Positions 46,475 through 55,939 are shown, numbered from the stretch's first letter. The stretch is DNA of 64,000 nucleotides from Lysobacter sp. (GCA_008015835.1 SSGH01000005.1:98111-162110), one strand, 5' to 3'. Notes: generated by a model from the sequence alone, not told the origin. Translations and numbers: made by a program.

Positions 46475-48067
46475 ATGCCGACGCTCGACGCCACGCTGAG
46501 TACGCTGGATCTGGCCGTGATCGCGCTGTACGCGCTCTGCATCATCGCGTTGGGGTTGTTCGTGTCCAAGCGACGGGCGTCCGCCGAGGACTATTTTCTC
46601 GCCTCGCGCGAGATGACGTGGCCGGTGATCGGCTTGGCGCTGCTCGCCTCGAACATCTCTTCGACGACGTTGATCGGATTGGCCGGCGCGGCGTACGCCA
46701 CCGGCATCTCGGTCTACAACTACGAGTGGATGGCGACGGTGGTGCTCGCGTTTTTCTGCGTGTTTTTCTTGCCGTTCCTGCTGCGCTCGCAGGTCTACAC
46801 GCTGCCGGAATATCTCGAACGCCGTTACGACCGCCGCGCACGCACGTATTTTTCCGCGCTCACCATTTTCCTCAACATCGTCGTCGACACCGCCGGCACG
46901 CTGTACGGCGGCGCGATCATGTTGAAATTGATTCTGCCCGAATGGCCGCTGTGGCAGATCGTCGCGGTGTTGGCGCTGTCGGCGGGCGTGTACACCGTGG
47001 CCGGCGGTTTGCGCGCGGTGATCTACACCGAAACCGTGCAGGCCGTGATCCTGCTCGGTGCCTCGGTGTTCATCGCGTTCTTCGCCTTCGGCAAAGCCGG
47101 CGGTTGGGAAGCTGTGATGGCGGCGGTGGATCCGGCGAAATTGTCGTTGATCCGCCCGCTCGACGATCCCGGCGTGCCCTGGCTCGGTCTCGTGCTCGGC
47201 GTGCCGCTGCTCGGTTTCTATTTCTGGTGCACCAATCAATTCATGGTGCAGCGCGTGCTGTCGGCGAAAGACGAGAATCACGGCCGTTGGGGCGCGCTGT
47301 TCGCGGGCTTGTTGAAGTTGCCGGTGCTGTACGTGATGGTGCTGCCGGGCACCGCGGCCATCTTGTTGTATCCGACGTTGGACAAACCCGACATGGTATA
47401 TCCGACGCTGATCTTCGATCTGCTGCCCGCGGGTCTGGTGGGGATCGTGATCGCCGGTTTCTTCGCCGCGATCATGTCGTCGATCGCCAGCACCTTCAAC
47501 TCCGCGGCGACGCTGGTGACCATGGATTTCGTGCGCCCACGCATGCCGCAGGCGAGCAACGCGGCGCTGGTGCGCGCCGGGCGCATCACCACCATCGTGT
47601 TTATGGTGCTCGCGGTGGCGTGGGCGCCGCAGATCGAACGCTTCGAATCGCTGTGGCAATACCTGCAGGCCGTGCTCGCGTACGCGGTGCCGCCGGTGTG
47701 CGCGCTGTTTTTGGTCGGTTTGTTCTGGCGCGGCGCGAATGCGACCGGCGCGCTCGCGTCGATCGTCGTCGGTTTGCTCGGCGGCGCGGTGTTGTTCTAC
47801 CTCAACGTGATCGCCGAACCCGCGCTCGGTCTGCATTTCCTGCTGGTCGCGCCGGTGCTGTTCGTGCTGAGCGTCGTCGTGCTGATCACCGTCAGTCTCG
47901 CCACCACGCCGCCGCAGGCAGAGAAAGTCGAAGCCATGCTGTGGACGCCCGCGTTCTATCGCGACGAAACCCGCGCCTTAGCCGGCACTGCGCGGTGGAA
48001 GAACTACCGCACGCAGTCGGTGCTGCTGCTGGCGTTGACCGCAGCGATCGTGTGGGCGTTCCGCTGA
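46475..48067 (+). CDS. Sodium:solute symporter (SSS/SGLT-like) family transporter
   Basis: SGLT-like SAEDYFLASREMTWPVIGLALLASNISSTTLIGLAGAAYATG, FGFYFWCTNQFMVQRVLSAK-type helix, AGFFAAIMSSIASTFNSAATL. Confidence 0.93.
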   Translation: MPTLDATLSTLDLAVIALYALCIIALGLFVSKRRASAEDYFLASREMTWPVIGLALLASNISSTTLIGLAGAAYATGISVYNYEWMATVVLAFFCVFFLPFLLRSQVYTLPEYLERRYDRRARTYFSALTIFLNIVVDTAGTLYGGAIMLKLILPEWPLWQIVAVLALSAGVYTVAGGLRAVIYTETVQAVILLGASVFIAFFAFGKAGGWEAVMAAVDPAKLSLIRPLDDPGVPWLGLVLGVPLLGFYFWCTNQFMVQRVLSAKDENHGRWGALFAGLLKLPVLYVMVLPGTAAILLYPTLDKPDMVYPTLIFDLLPAGLVGIVIAGFFAAIMSSIASTFNSAATLVTMDFVRPRMPQASNAALVRAGRITTIVFMVLAVAWAPQIERFESLWQYLQAVLAYAVPPVCALFLVGLFWRGANATGALASIVVGLLGGAVLFYLNVIAEPALGLHFLLVAPVLFVLSVVVLITVSLATTPPQAEKVEAMLWTPAFYRDETRALAGTARWKNYRTQSVLLLALTAAIVWAFR

Positions 48068-48122
48068 GGCGGCATCGGCTGCGCTCATAGCCTGTTCGAC
48101 ATCGTCTAGCCGCCGGGCGATC

Positions 48123-48242
48123 GTTTCTCTTCTCCCCCAAGCGGGATCACCGCTTTCCTTCTCCCCGCAAGCGGTGTGGCCTCTTTCCTTCTCCCCGCAA
48201 GCGGTGTGACCTCTTTCCTTCTCCCCGCAAGCGGGGAGAAGG
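48123..48242. repeat. 30-bp intergenic tandem repeat (3 near-identical copies plus one diverged copy) ending in a perfect hairpin
   Basis: ctttccttctccccgcaagcggtgtgRcct at 48153 and 48183, variant from 48213, diverged unit from 48123. The last unit closes as ccttctccccgc-aa-gcggggagaagg. Confidence 0.9.
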
Positions 48243-48479
48243 TGGCGCAACGCGCCGGATGAGGGGCCGGCGGTACGTTGCGTTCGCGTGCCTCAAACCG
48301 CGCGTGCTTCAAAGCGAGCGTTTCACACCATGCGCGAACAGCGCCCCCTCTCCCGGCCCTCGCGCAAAGCGCTCGGGCGTTCGTCGCCGCGCGAGCCAGT
48401 GGCTCGCGAACGCGGCGACTCACCCCCGCAGCGCGGGGAGAGGGATGAAGTCGCCTACGAAGGGACGCCAATCAATCGC

Positions 48480-49514
48480 TTACGCCGACGCACGCACGAT
48501 CAAACTCGGGGCCAGTAACGTCGAGGTCGGGTTTTCGCCGCGGATCGCGGCGATCACGGTATCGATCAGCGCGTTCGCGCCTTTTTCCAATTCCTGCCGC
48601 ACCGTGGTCAGCGGCGGGTTGGCGTGTTCGGCCAGCAGAATATCGTCGAAGCCCACGACCGAGACGTCTTGCGGCACGCGTCGCCCGCTTTCGACGATAG
48701 CGCGGATCGCGCTGATCGCGATCACGTCCGACGCCGCCATGATGCCGTCGAAATCGGTGCCGCGTTCGATCAATTCGCGCGCCGAGCGATAGGCCTCGTC
48801 GCTGGTGAAATAGCTGCGCACGTGCAGCGCGGCTTCGGGTTTCAGCCCCGCGTCGCGCAGCGCTTGTTTGTAGCCTTCGTAGCGATGCGCGATTTCGGGC
48901 AAGCGCTCGTCGCCGAAGAACGCGATGCGGCGACGGCCGTGGCGAATCATGTGTTCGGTGCCGATTTGCCCGCCGCGGCGGTTGTCGGTGCCGACCACCG
49001 GATATTTCTGCGCCGGCAACTGCGTGCCCCAGGCCACCAGCGGAATGCCGGCGCGCGCGGCTTCGTTGATCGAGCCGTGCTCGAAACTTTGCCCGATCAA
49101 AATCACGCCGTCGCTGCGCCCGGGTTGCTGCAAACGTCGCACCCAGCCGTCTTCGTGCGCCGCCACTTTCGACAGCAGCATGTTGTAGCCGCGGTCGCCC
49201 AGGCGGTCGGCCAGCAGCGACAGCATCGTCATCATGAACGGGTCGGAAAGTTGCTGCGCGTGGTCGTGGACCAGCGGAATGGCCACGGCGATCACGCCGG
49301 TTTGCCGCGAGCGCAGACTGCGCGCCACCGGATTGACCGCGTAACCGGCTTCCGCCGCGAGGCGCTGGATCCGCGTGCGCGTGCTTTCGGCGATCAGCGG
49401 GCTGTTGGCGAGCGCGCGCGAGACCGTCGATTCGGAGACGCCCGCCAACTTGGCGATGTCCGACATCTGCAGGTTCGCGGGCGGGCGGGAAGGGCGGCCA
49501 CGGGGGATAGTCAT
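48480..49514 (-). CDS. LacI family transcriptional regulator
   Basis: MSDIAKLAGVSESTVSRALANSPLIAESTRTRIQRLAAEAGYAVNPVARSLRSRQTGVIAVAIP. Confidence 0.95.
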   Translation of the reverse strand: MTIPRGRPSRPPANLQMSDIAKLAGVSESTVSRALANSPLIAESTRTRIQRLAAEAGYAVNPVARSLRSRQTGVIAVAIPLVHDHAQQLSDPFMMTMLSLLADRLGDRGYNMLLSKVAAHEDGWVRRLQQPGRSDGVILIGQSFEHGSINEAARAGIPLVAWGTQLPAQKYPVVGTDNRRGGQIGTEHMIRHGRRRIAFFGDERLPEIAHRYEGYKQALRDAGLKPEAALHVRSYFTSDEAYRSARELIERGTDFDGIMAASDVIAISAIRAIVESGRRVPQDVSVVGFDDILLAEHANPPLTTVRQELEKGANALIDTVIAAIRGENPTSTLLAPSLIVRASA

Positions 49515-49571
49515 GGCCCAAGCGTCGCGCGATTGCATTCAAGAATCAAGGGCTTGCATGAAATAGTGCGC

Positions 49572-49601
49572 TGAAAACGGTTTACTTGCGCGAAATTGCA
49601 A
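49572..49601. promoter_or_regulatory. Candidate LacI-type operators upstream of the LacI gene
   Basis: tgaaaacggtttac (49572..49585) and ttgcgcgaaattgcaa (49586..49601). Confidence 0.45.
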
Positions 49602-49613
49602 GCCACGCGCGGG

Positions 49614-50093
49614 TCACGCCCCGCCGACGAACCCCTGCTGCCGCCAAGCCTCGAACACCACCACCGCCACCGCGTTGGACAAATTCAGGCTGCGATTGTC
49701 CGGACGCATCGGCAGCCGCAGCCGCTGCGCGTCGGGGATCCGCGCCAGCACGTCCTGCGGCAGGCCGCGGGTTTCCGAGCCGAACACGAACGCATCGCCC
49801 GGCGCGAACGCGACCGTGTCGTAGCGCACCGCGTTGCGCGTGCTCAGCGCGAACACACGCGGCGGCGCGCCGTGGGCCTCGGCGATGGCCGCGAGCGCCG
49901 CGTCCAAATCGTCGTGCACGCGCATCGGCGCGTACTCGTGATAATCCAAGCCCGCGCGCCGCAACTGCTTATCGTCGATCTCGAACCCCAACGGCCGCAC
50001 CAAATGCAGCCGCGCGCCGGTGTTGGCGCACAGGCGAATGACGTTGCCGGTGTTCGGCGGAATTTCGGGCTGGTGCAGGATGACGTCGAACAT
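49614..50093 (-). CDS. trmL: tRNA (cytidine(34)-2'-O)-methyltransferase
   Basis: MFDVILHQPEIPPNTGNVIRLCANTGARLHLVRPLGF..FGSETRGLP..RLPMRPDNRSLNLSNAVAVVVFEAWRQ. Confidence 0.95.
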   Translation of the reverse strand: MFDVILHQPEIPPNTGNVIRLCANTGARLHLVRPLGFEIDDKQLRRAGLDYHEYAPMRVHDDLDAALAAIAEAHGAPPRVFALSTRNAVRYDTVAFAPGDAFVFGSETRGLPQDVLARIPDAQRLRLPMRPDNRSLNLSNAVAVVVFEAWRQQGFVGGA

Positions 50094-50206
50094 GCGGGTA
50101 TTGTGCCGCGAGAGTCCGGTTGGCGTACTCGCTCGAACTCGCCAAACACTCTCCCGCAAGACGAGAGTGGCTTGAACGCGCGCTCGGCTGTTCGACCCCC
50201 TCCCGA

Positions 50207-50235
50207 CCTCCCCCTGCGCGGTGCGCAAGGGGAGG
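50207..50235. repeat. REP-like hairpin cctccccctgcgc-ggt-gcgcaaggggagg
   Basis: Near-perfect 13-bp stem in intergenic space. Confidence 0.7.
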
Positions 50236-50267
50236 AGATCACCGCCCGAGAGAGATCGAACGAACGC

Positions 50268-52445
50268 TCAGAACTGCATCGACCAACTATCGATGTAGCC
50301 GGTGTCGCCGCCGATGTTGTCGTTGGCGCGCAGTTTCCACACACCGTTCGCCACTTCGCTGCTGGCGTTGATCGTGACCGTCTTGATGATGTTGGTGCCG
50401 CTGGTGCGGTTATGGATGTTGTACAGCGAGCCGTCCGGGGCCACCAAATCCACGCGCACATCGCTGGGGAAGGTGTGGATGATCCGCACCGCGACTTTCA
50501 GCGTCGCCGGCGCATTGCCGGCCACACCGGTCACGGTGATCGGGCTGTCGACGGTGCTGTTGTCGTTGATGGCGTAGTCGGTGAGGTTTTGGAAGAACGC
50601 GCCGCCGGTCGAGCTGACGGTGACGGACTTGGCGACGGTGTTGGTGAGCCCGCCGTTGTCGGTGACGGTCAACGTGACGTTGTAGGTACCGGCCGCGGCG
50701 TAGGTTTTGACCGGATTGGCGAGAGTGGAAGTGCTGCCATCGCCGAAATTCCAACTGCGCGACGCGATGGAACCGCCGGCATCGGTGGAGGTGTCGGTGA
50801 AGGTGGCGGTCAAGCCGCTGCTGGTGAAGGAGTAGTTCGCGACGGGCGCGGTGTTGGTCGAGGACACCGTGACGGATTTGGTCGTGGTGGTGCTGAGTCC
50901 GCCGTTGTCGGTGACTTTGAGCGAGACCGAGTACGTACCCGCAGCGGTGTAGGTTTTGACCGGATTCGTGACGGTGGAGGTCGAACCATCGCCGAAGGTC
51001 CACAAGCGCGAGGCGATCGACCCGCCGGGATCGCTCGAGCTATCGGTGAAGGTAGCGGTCAGCCCGCTGGTGGCGAAACTGAAGTTCGCCACCGGTGGCG
51101 TGTTGCTGCCACCGCCTTCGTTATCGCCCGCCGGAACCACGCCGCCGAAGAACGACGACACTTGCGGCCAGATATACGCGAACTGCACGCCGCCGTTGAG
51201 GCAACTGCCGTAGGTGACGTGATGCAGCGCCAACGCGCGATTGCTGGAGCGCGCGATCACCGGCGAACCGGAGGAACCACCCTCGGTATCGCAGCGATAC
51301 GCCGTATCGCTCAGCGTGCCCCACAGATTGTCGTGCAGCGCTTCGTCGATGCGGCAACGCGCGCCGCCGACATGATCGCTCACCACCGCCAATTCCTTTA
51401 AGCGTCCACCCGGGTGCTGCGAGATGAAAATCTCCTCGTATTGCACCGGCGTACGCACGTCCAAACCGAGATAACCGAATTGTTGGATCGACGCGAAGTT
51501 GTTGACGGTGAACAGCGCGAAATCCAGCGAGCCGTGATTCTTCAGCAAACTCGCGCCGGTGACTTTCACCACCGTGCCCGACGTGGTGCCGCCGCAGGCC
51601 GTGGCCTGGTAGTTGAACCACACCTCCGCCGACGCCGCTTCGTCCGCGGTGCGGATGCAGTGGTTGTTGGTGAACATATGATTGCCCGGGCCGACGCGCC
51701 ATGCGGTGCAGTTGCTGCCGCGCGCGAGAACGAGGCGCGCCACCGGGCGCGAACGCTCCACGGTGGTCGGGTCGGTCGCCGCGTAGCACGCGACAGCGCG
51801 CTTATCGTTGACGCAGGTCGCGCGCGTCGACACGTCGCCGGCCGTCTGCACGTCATCGAGCATATCCTCGGGATACCCTTCCAGCATCCGCGACACGCGC
51901 ACCGCATGCGCGCGCGTCCACGGTTCTTGCGCCGCGCCGATCAAGCGTACGCGCACCTCCGGCCCGTTCACCGACATCGCGGAAAAGCTAGTGACGCCGT
52001 CTTGTCCCAACGCCTTATCGACGGTGAAACCGTCGCGCACTTTGTTGCCGTAGCGATAGACCTCGCGACGCTGCGGGTCCGATACTTCGACCGCCATGCC
52101 TTTGGGCAGATTGAAATAATCGAAGTGGATTTTCACGAACGCGGCGTCCACGGTGTCGATGAGGAATTGCCGCGAAGGCGAACGCGACAGATCGATGACG
52201 TAATGCGCGGGGCGAAGCTCGGCGATGCGCGCTTCCTGCGGTGTGGCCGAGAAGGTCGACGCGACGGGCGGCGCGATGAGTTGCGCGATGAGTTGCGCGA
52301 TGGCGGGCGAGACGATGACGGATGGCATCCGTGCGGACCGCATATCCGTCGTGCGCGCGTCCGACGACGGCGGCGTCGGCGCCGACCACAACGATGCGAA
52401 CGCGAACAGCAGCGCGCCGCATCCGGCGATGGTGCGATAAGACAT
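50268..52445 (-). CDS. Secreted trypsin-like serine endopeptidase (lysyl endopeptidase-like) with two PKD domains and C-terminal P/Homo B domain
   Basis: His motif MFTNNHCI, Ser motif CDTEGGSSGSPVI; two PKD repeats VANxSF..SGLTATFTDxSxDxGGSIASRxWxFGDGSTST; P domain YAINDNSTVDSPITV..DVRVDLVAPDGSLYNIHNR. Confidence 0.9.
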   Translation of the reverse strand: MSYRTIAGCGALLFAFASLWSAPTPPSSDARTTDMRSARMPSVIVSPAIAQLIAQLIAPPVASTFSATPQEARIAELRPAHYVIDLSRSPSRQFLIDTVDAAFVKIHFDYFNLPKGMAVEVSDPQRREVYRYGNKVRDGFTVDKALGQDGVTSFSAMSVNGPEVRVRLIGAAQEPWTRAHAVRVSRMLEGYPEDMLDDVQTAGDVSTRATCVNDKRAVACYAATDPTTVERSRPVARLVLARGSNCTAWRVGPGNHMFTNNHCIRTADEAASAEVWFNYQATACGGTTSGTVVKVTGASLLKNHGSLDFALFTVNNFASIQQFGYLGLDVRTPVQYEEIFISQHPGGRLKELAVVSDHVGGARCRIDEALHDNLWGTLSDTAYRCDTEGGSSGSPVIARSSNRALALHHVTYGSCLNGGVQFAYIWPQVSSFFGGVVPAGDNEGGGSNTPPVANFSFATSGLTATFTDSSSDPGGSIASRLWTFGDGSTSTVTNPVKTYTAAGTYSVSLKVTDNGGLSTTTTKSVTVSSTNTAPVANYSFTSSGLTATFTDTSTDAGGSIASRSWNFGDGSTSTLANPVKTYAAAGTYNVTLTVTDNGGLTNTVAKSVTVSSTGGAFFQNLTDYAINDNSTVDSPITVTGVAGNAPATLKVAVRIIHTFPSDVRVDLVAPDGSLYNIHNRTSGTNIIKTVTINASSEVANGVWKLRANDNIGGDTGYIDSWSMQF

Positions 52446-52826
52446 GAAAACTCCCTGTTTCTTCGATGTTCGTGGTGGAAGCCACGCGACGGCATCGCGC
52501 GACCTCGGCGGCACGGTTTCGGCGGCATCGCCGCAGCCACAGAAGAACCGCGGGCGATGGCGTCCGGCGGTTTCGCGACCCCGTCATCTCTCCCCAATGA
52601 GCGCGGTCGAATCGTCGGTGACGGCCGATCCCCTGTCAGCGCTGTCACTGGCGCGTACCCTGCGCGACTTTCCCCCGGCCCGTCAATGGGGAAAAGGCGG
52701 TCGGGGCGCATGTAACCGGTTAACTCAATTTGCGCGAAGATCGAAGGATGTTCGATGTTGCGCGGAACGAACTTCATCGGCCGGAATGCTTCTCGGCGCA
52801 CCGCAAACGCGCGCACGGATCCCAAA

Positions 52827-52856
52827 CGAAAAACCCCGGCCTGAGCCGGGGTTTCG
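52827..52856 (-). terminator. Terminator downstream of oleA
   Basis: gaaaaaccccggc-ctga-gccggggtttc, T-rich on the minus strand. Confidence 0.8.
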
Positions 52857-52879
52857 GAATCGCCATCAGCGGGCCTGCG

Positions 52880-53902
52880 TCACCACACCACTTCCGCCAT
52901 CGAGCAGTTCAGGCCCGAGCCGATGCCGAGCAGGGCGATGCGGTCGCCTTTCTTGAGGCGGCCCATTTCGCGAAGTTTGCTCAGCACGATCGGCACCGAG
53001 GCGGGGCCGATGTTGCCGTGTTCGCCGAAGATGGTCATGACCTTCTTGGGGTCGATGCCGAAGGACTGCACGAAGGTTTGGGTGTGGACCTTGCTGATCT
53101 GATGGATCACGAACTGATCCATTTCGTCCACGGCCCAGCCGAGGGCCTGCTTGGCGGCGACGAAGGTCTTCTGCGCCAGCTTCATGCCTTCGATCAGCAG
53201 CATCTTGGTGTCGGTGACCATGCGGTCGAGATTGCCGCGGCACAGGGTGTTCCACTGCGTGGCGGCGCGGGTGACGCCGCCGCGGTAGCGCGGCGCGCCC
53301 GGGGCCAGTTCGGCGCGGGCCAGCACCATCGCCGCGGCGCCGCAGCCCAGCGTCAGCGAGGCCATTTCGTTGCGGAACTCTTCCTCGGTGACGTCCGGGC
53401 GGCTCATGCGCTCGAGCGTTTTGTCGTAGACGAGGTTGGCGGTTTCGCCGTCGACGATCAACGCGTAGTCGATTTCGCCGCGCTCGATCATGCGGCTGGC
53501 GATGTCCATGCCGTTGAGGAAGGCCAGACAGGCGTTGGCCACGTCGAAGTTCTGGCAGGTGTCGGGCAGGCCCAGGTTGCCGCTGACGATGCTGGCGGTG
53601 GAGGGCTCCAGGAAGTCGCGGCTGACCGAGGTGTTGACCAGCAGGCCGATGCGCGTGGGGTCGACGCCGGCGTCGGCGAGGGCTTTCACGCCGGCCAGGG
53701 TGGCGGCATCGGAGGCCTGAACGTCGTCGTCCCACAGGCGACGGGAGTAGATGCCGGCGATGTCTTCCAGCACGTTGGTCTTGATGCCGAGGCGGTCGAG
53801 GGTCGGCTGCAGCCGGGCGTTGATCTCGGCGCTGGTCAATTGACGCGGGGCGTCGATATGGGCCAGGCCGGCGATGGCGACGTGTTGAAACAGCATGGGC
53901 AT
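52880..53902 (-). CDS. oleA: 3-oxoacyl-ACP synthase III family, OleA
   Basis: LFQHVAIAGLAHIDAPRQLTSAEINARLQPTLDRLGIKTNVLEDIAGIYSRRLWDDDVQASDAAT..FDVANACLAFLNGMDIASRMIERGEIDYALIVDGETANLVYDKTLERM matches Xanthomonas OleA closely from memory. Confidence 0.9.
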   Translation of the reverse strand: MPMLFQHVAIAGLAHIDAPRQLTSAEINARLQPTLDRLGIKTNVLEDIAGIYSRRLWDDDVQASDAATLAGVKALADAGVDPTRIGLLVNTSVSRDFLEPSTASIVSGNLGLPDTCQNFDVANACLAFLNGMDIASRMIERGEIDYALIVDGETANLVYDKTLERMSRPDVTEEEFRNEMASLTLGCGAAAMVLARAELAPGAPRYRGGVTRAATQWNTLCRGNLDRMVTDTKMLLIEGMKLAQKTFVAAKQALGWAVDEMDQFVIHQISKVHTQTFVQSFGIDPKKVMTIFGEHGNIGPASVPIVLSKLREMGRLKKGDRIALLGIGSGLNCSMAEVVW

Positions 53903-54229
53903 TCAGCCGTGTCGGTCGAAGAGCCGCATAGGGTAGCGCGTTTCCGCCGCCGGCTGGGGTTCGGCCGGGGCCGCGGGCGTGCGGGGCTGGCTGAAACGCG
54001 GTTGGAACGGCACATGCGCAGCGCTCCGGGCGCTCCCGTGCGGGCGTAAACGTGGGGTCGGTCACAAAAACGGGCGGACGCCGCATCGGTGGGATACCGA
54101 CGGACGGTTGGGGGCGAGGCCGTCTGGGCCTGAACGGCGCCGGGCTCGGCGGCGGGGCCGATGACCTCTGACATACGCGAACCGGCCCGGTTTGGCGGTA
54201 CATCGTCGGTCCTTTCGATGGAGGACGAC

Positions 54230-54631
54230 ATGACGCGATTGATCGTGGATGCGGTATCGCAGGAAACCAAATCGGTGCATGAGGACGGATTCTCGCTCCA
54301 GGTGTTCGTTTCGGTCTCGCGCGCGGACACCGGCGCGCCGATGAACGGCTTGAGCCCGGAACACTTCCGGGTGTGTTCGCCGCTGGGCGCGGTGTTCGAA
54401 ATGCATCTGCTGGGCGGGCACGAGCTGCAGTGGGAGCCCGCCGACACCGAGGCCGCCGGCTGCTACAGCCTGCGCATCGTGCGCAAATGGGCGCACACCG
54501 GCGAATTGAGCGAATGGAGCAAGCTGGAAGAGCACTGCTTCGGTTTGCAAGTGCGCGCACCGTCCGCCGACGGCGGCCCGCCGCATATGGGGCAAACGGC
54601 GGTGCGGATCGGCAACTCGGCGCCGCGCTGA
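54230..54631 (+). CDS. Hypothetical protein
   Basis: MTRLIVDAVSQETKSVHEDGFSLQVFVSVSRADTGAPMNGLSPEHFRVCSPLG. RBS gatggagg upstream. Confidence 0.55.
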   Translation: MTRLIVDAVSQETKSVHEDGFSLQVFVSVSRADTGAPMNGLSPEHFRVCSPLGAVFEMHLLGGHELQWEPADTEAAGCYSLRIVRKWAHTGELSEWSKLEEHCFGLQVRAPSADGGPPHMGQTAVRIGNSAPR

Positions 54632-54752
54632 GGCGAGCCGCGCGTTTTTCTGGATACACGAACGGCAGCGCAGCGTTCGGCCCGCCGTTCGCCGTGAGTC
54701 GCCCGAAAGAGCGAATTGAGCGCCTGCGCAAAATTCTTCGCGTGCGTGATCT

Positions 54753-54781
54753 CCTCCCCTTGCGCCTAGCGCAGGGGGAGG
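54753..54781. repeat. REP-like hairpin cctccccttgcgc-cta-gcgcagggggagg
   Basis: Near-identical to the hairpin at 50207..50235. Confidence 0.7.
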
Positions 54782-54988
54782 CCGGAAGGGCGTTGGCAGC
54801 AGCGAGGCGGCTTCTCACCTCTCCATCGTCCTCTCCTTCGCTTCGCGAAAGGGAAGGAATATCGCCCTATCGAGCCATGCGATCGGACTACGCATCGCGG
54901 CCGATTCGATACGGCCGACCCGATACCGCCGATCCGATACGCTCTATCCGATTTTGCCTACGAGCGTTTCGAATCGAGCGGAAAGGTT

Positions 54989-55939
54989 CTACCGCGATCC
55001 CGCGTCCGCGCGCTCGTCGAGATCGCGCCACGCATACAACGCGGCTTGGCGAACGAGTTTGTGTTCGTGCTGCATCAACGCATTGCGCCAACGCGCCTGT
55101 TGCGCGACGTCCGTGCGCGTGCCGCGCAGCAGCCAGGTCAAACGCTGCAGCCGCGCGGGATCGTTGCGTCGCCATTCCTGCGCGAACACGTCTTGCCAGA
55201 ACTCGGGCAACGGCAAACGCGCCAGTCGCGTGGGCAGCGGCCAAACGTCGTCGCGCGCCAAGCACACCGCTAGCGCCCACGCTATTTCCGATGCGGGCAA
55301 GCACTCGCCCAATGCTTTGAGCGCCGCGCGTCGGCCTTCCGATGCCCAATCGCCCCAGCGTTTCGCGTCTTCGCCCGCATCGACGAGCGTTTTCAGTCGC
55401 GCGACGGCCTGCGCATCGCCCCAACGTCCTAATACGCCGATCGCGACGGTGCGCACGCCCCACCATTTGTCGGCGAGCGCGGCGTCGATCGCTTCGCGCG
55501 CGGCGGTGTCGGGCGCGCGTTCGCCGAGCGCGCGAATGCGTTCGCAGGTCTCGCGTAAGCGATCCGCGCCGGGTGCGCGCTGCGCGTCGCGGCGTTTGCG
55601 GCGGCACGGCAAGCACCGCACGGCGCGGCTGTCGATCGCGCCCTGCGCGACTTCGTACCACCACTTTTGTTGTTTCGCGGTCCACACCTGTTCTTCGCCG
55701 CAATCGCGGCACTCGAACACGGTGTCGAGGTAGCGATCGGGCAGCGGCGCGTAGGTGTTGTTGAGGCGCGCGAGCAATTCCCGGTCCGCCGGCTCGACGC
55801 CGGCTTCGCTCGTGCGCTCGCTGCGTTGCGCCCAACGCGCGTCGGGGCGTTGCGCGTCTTGTCGCAGGCGTTCGGCGCGCTCGACGCGTTTGCGCCGAAT
55901 CTCCTCGCGTCGCTGCTTGCCGCTTTTGCGTTCGCTCAT
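54989..55939 (-). CDS. Hypothetical protein with zinc-ribbon (CxxC...CxxC) and HEAT-like C-terminus
   Basis: FECRDCGEEQVWTAKQQKWWYEVAQGAIDSRAVRCLPCRRKRR, then helical repeats. Confidence 0.75.
   Translation of the reverse strand: MSERKSGKQRREEIRRKRVERAERLRQDAQRPDARWAQRSERTSEAGVEPADRELLARLNNTYAPLPDRYLDTVFECRDCGEEQVWTAKQQKWWYEVAQGAIDSRAVRCLPCRRKRRDAQRAPGADRLRETCERIRALGERAPDTAAREAIDAALADKWWGVRTVAIGVLGRWGDAQAVARLKTLVDAGEDAKRWGDWASEGRRAALKALGECLPASEIAWALAVCLARDDVWPLPTRLARLPLPEFWQDVFAQEWRRNDPARLQRLTWLLRGTRTDVAQQARWRNALMQHEHKLVRQAALYAWRDLDERADAGSR

Noticed and set aside
48123-48242. CRISPR array
   Set aside because: Direct tandem 30-bp repeats with no spacers; no cas genes in the window.
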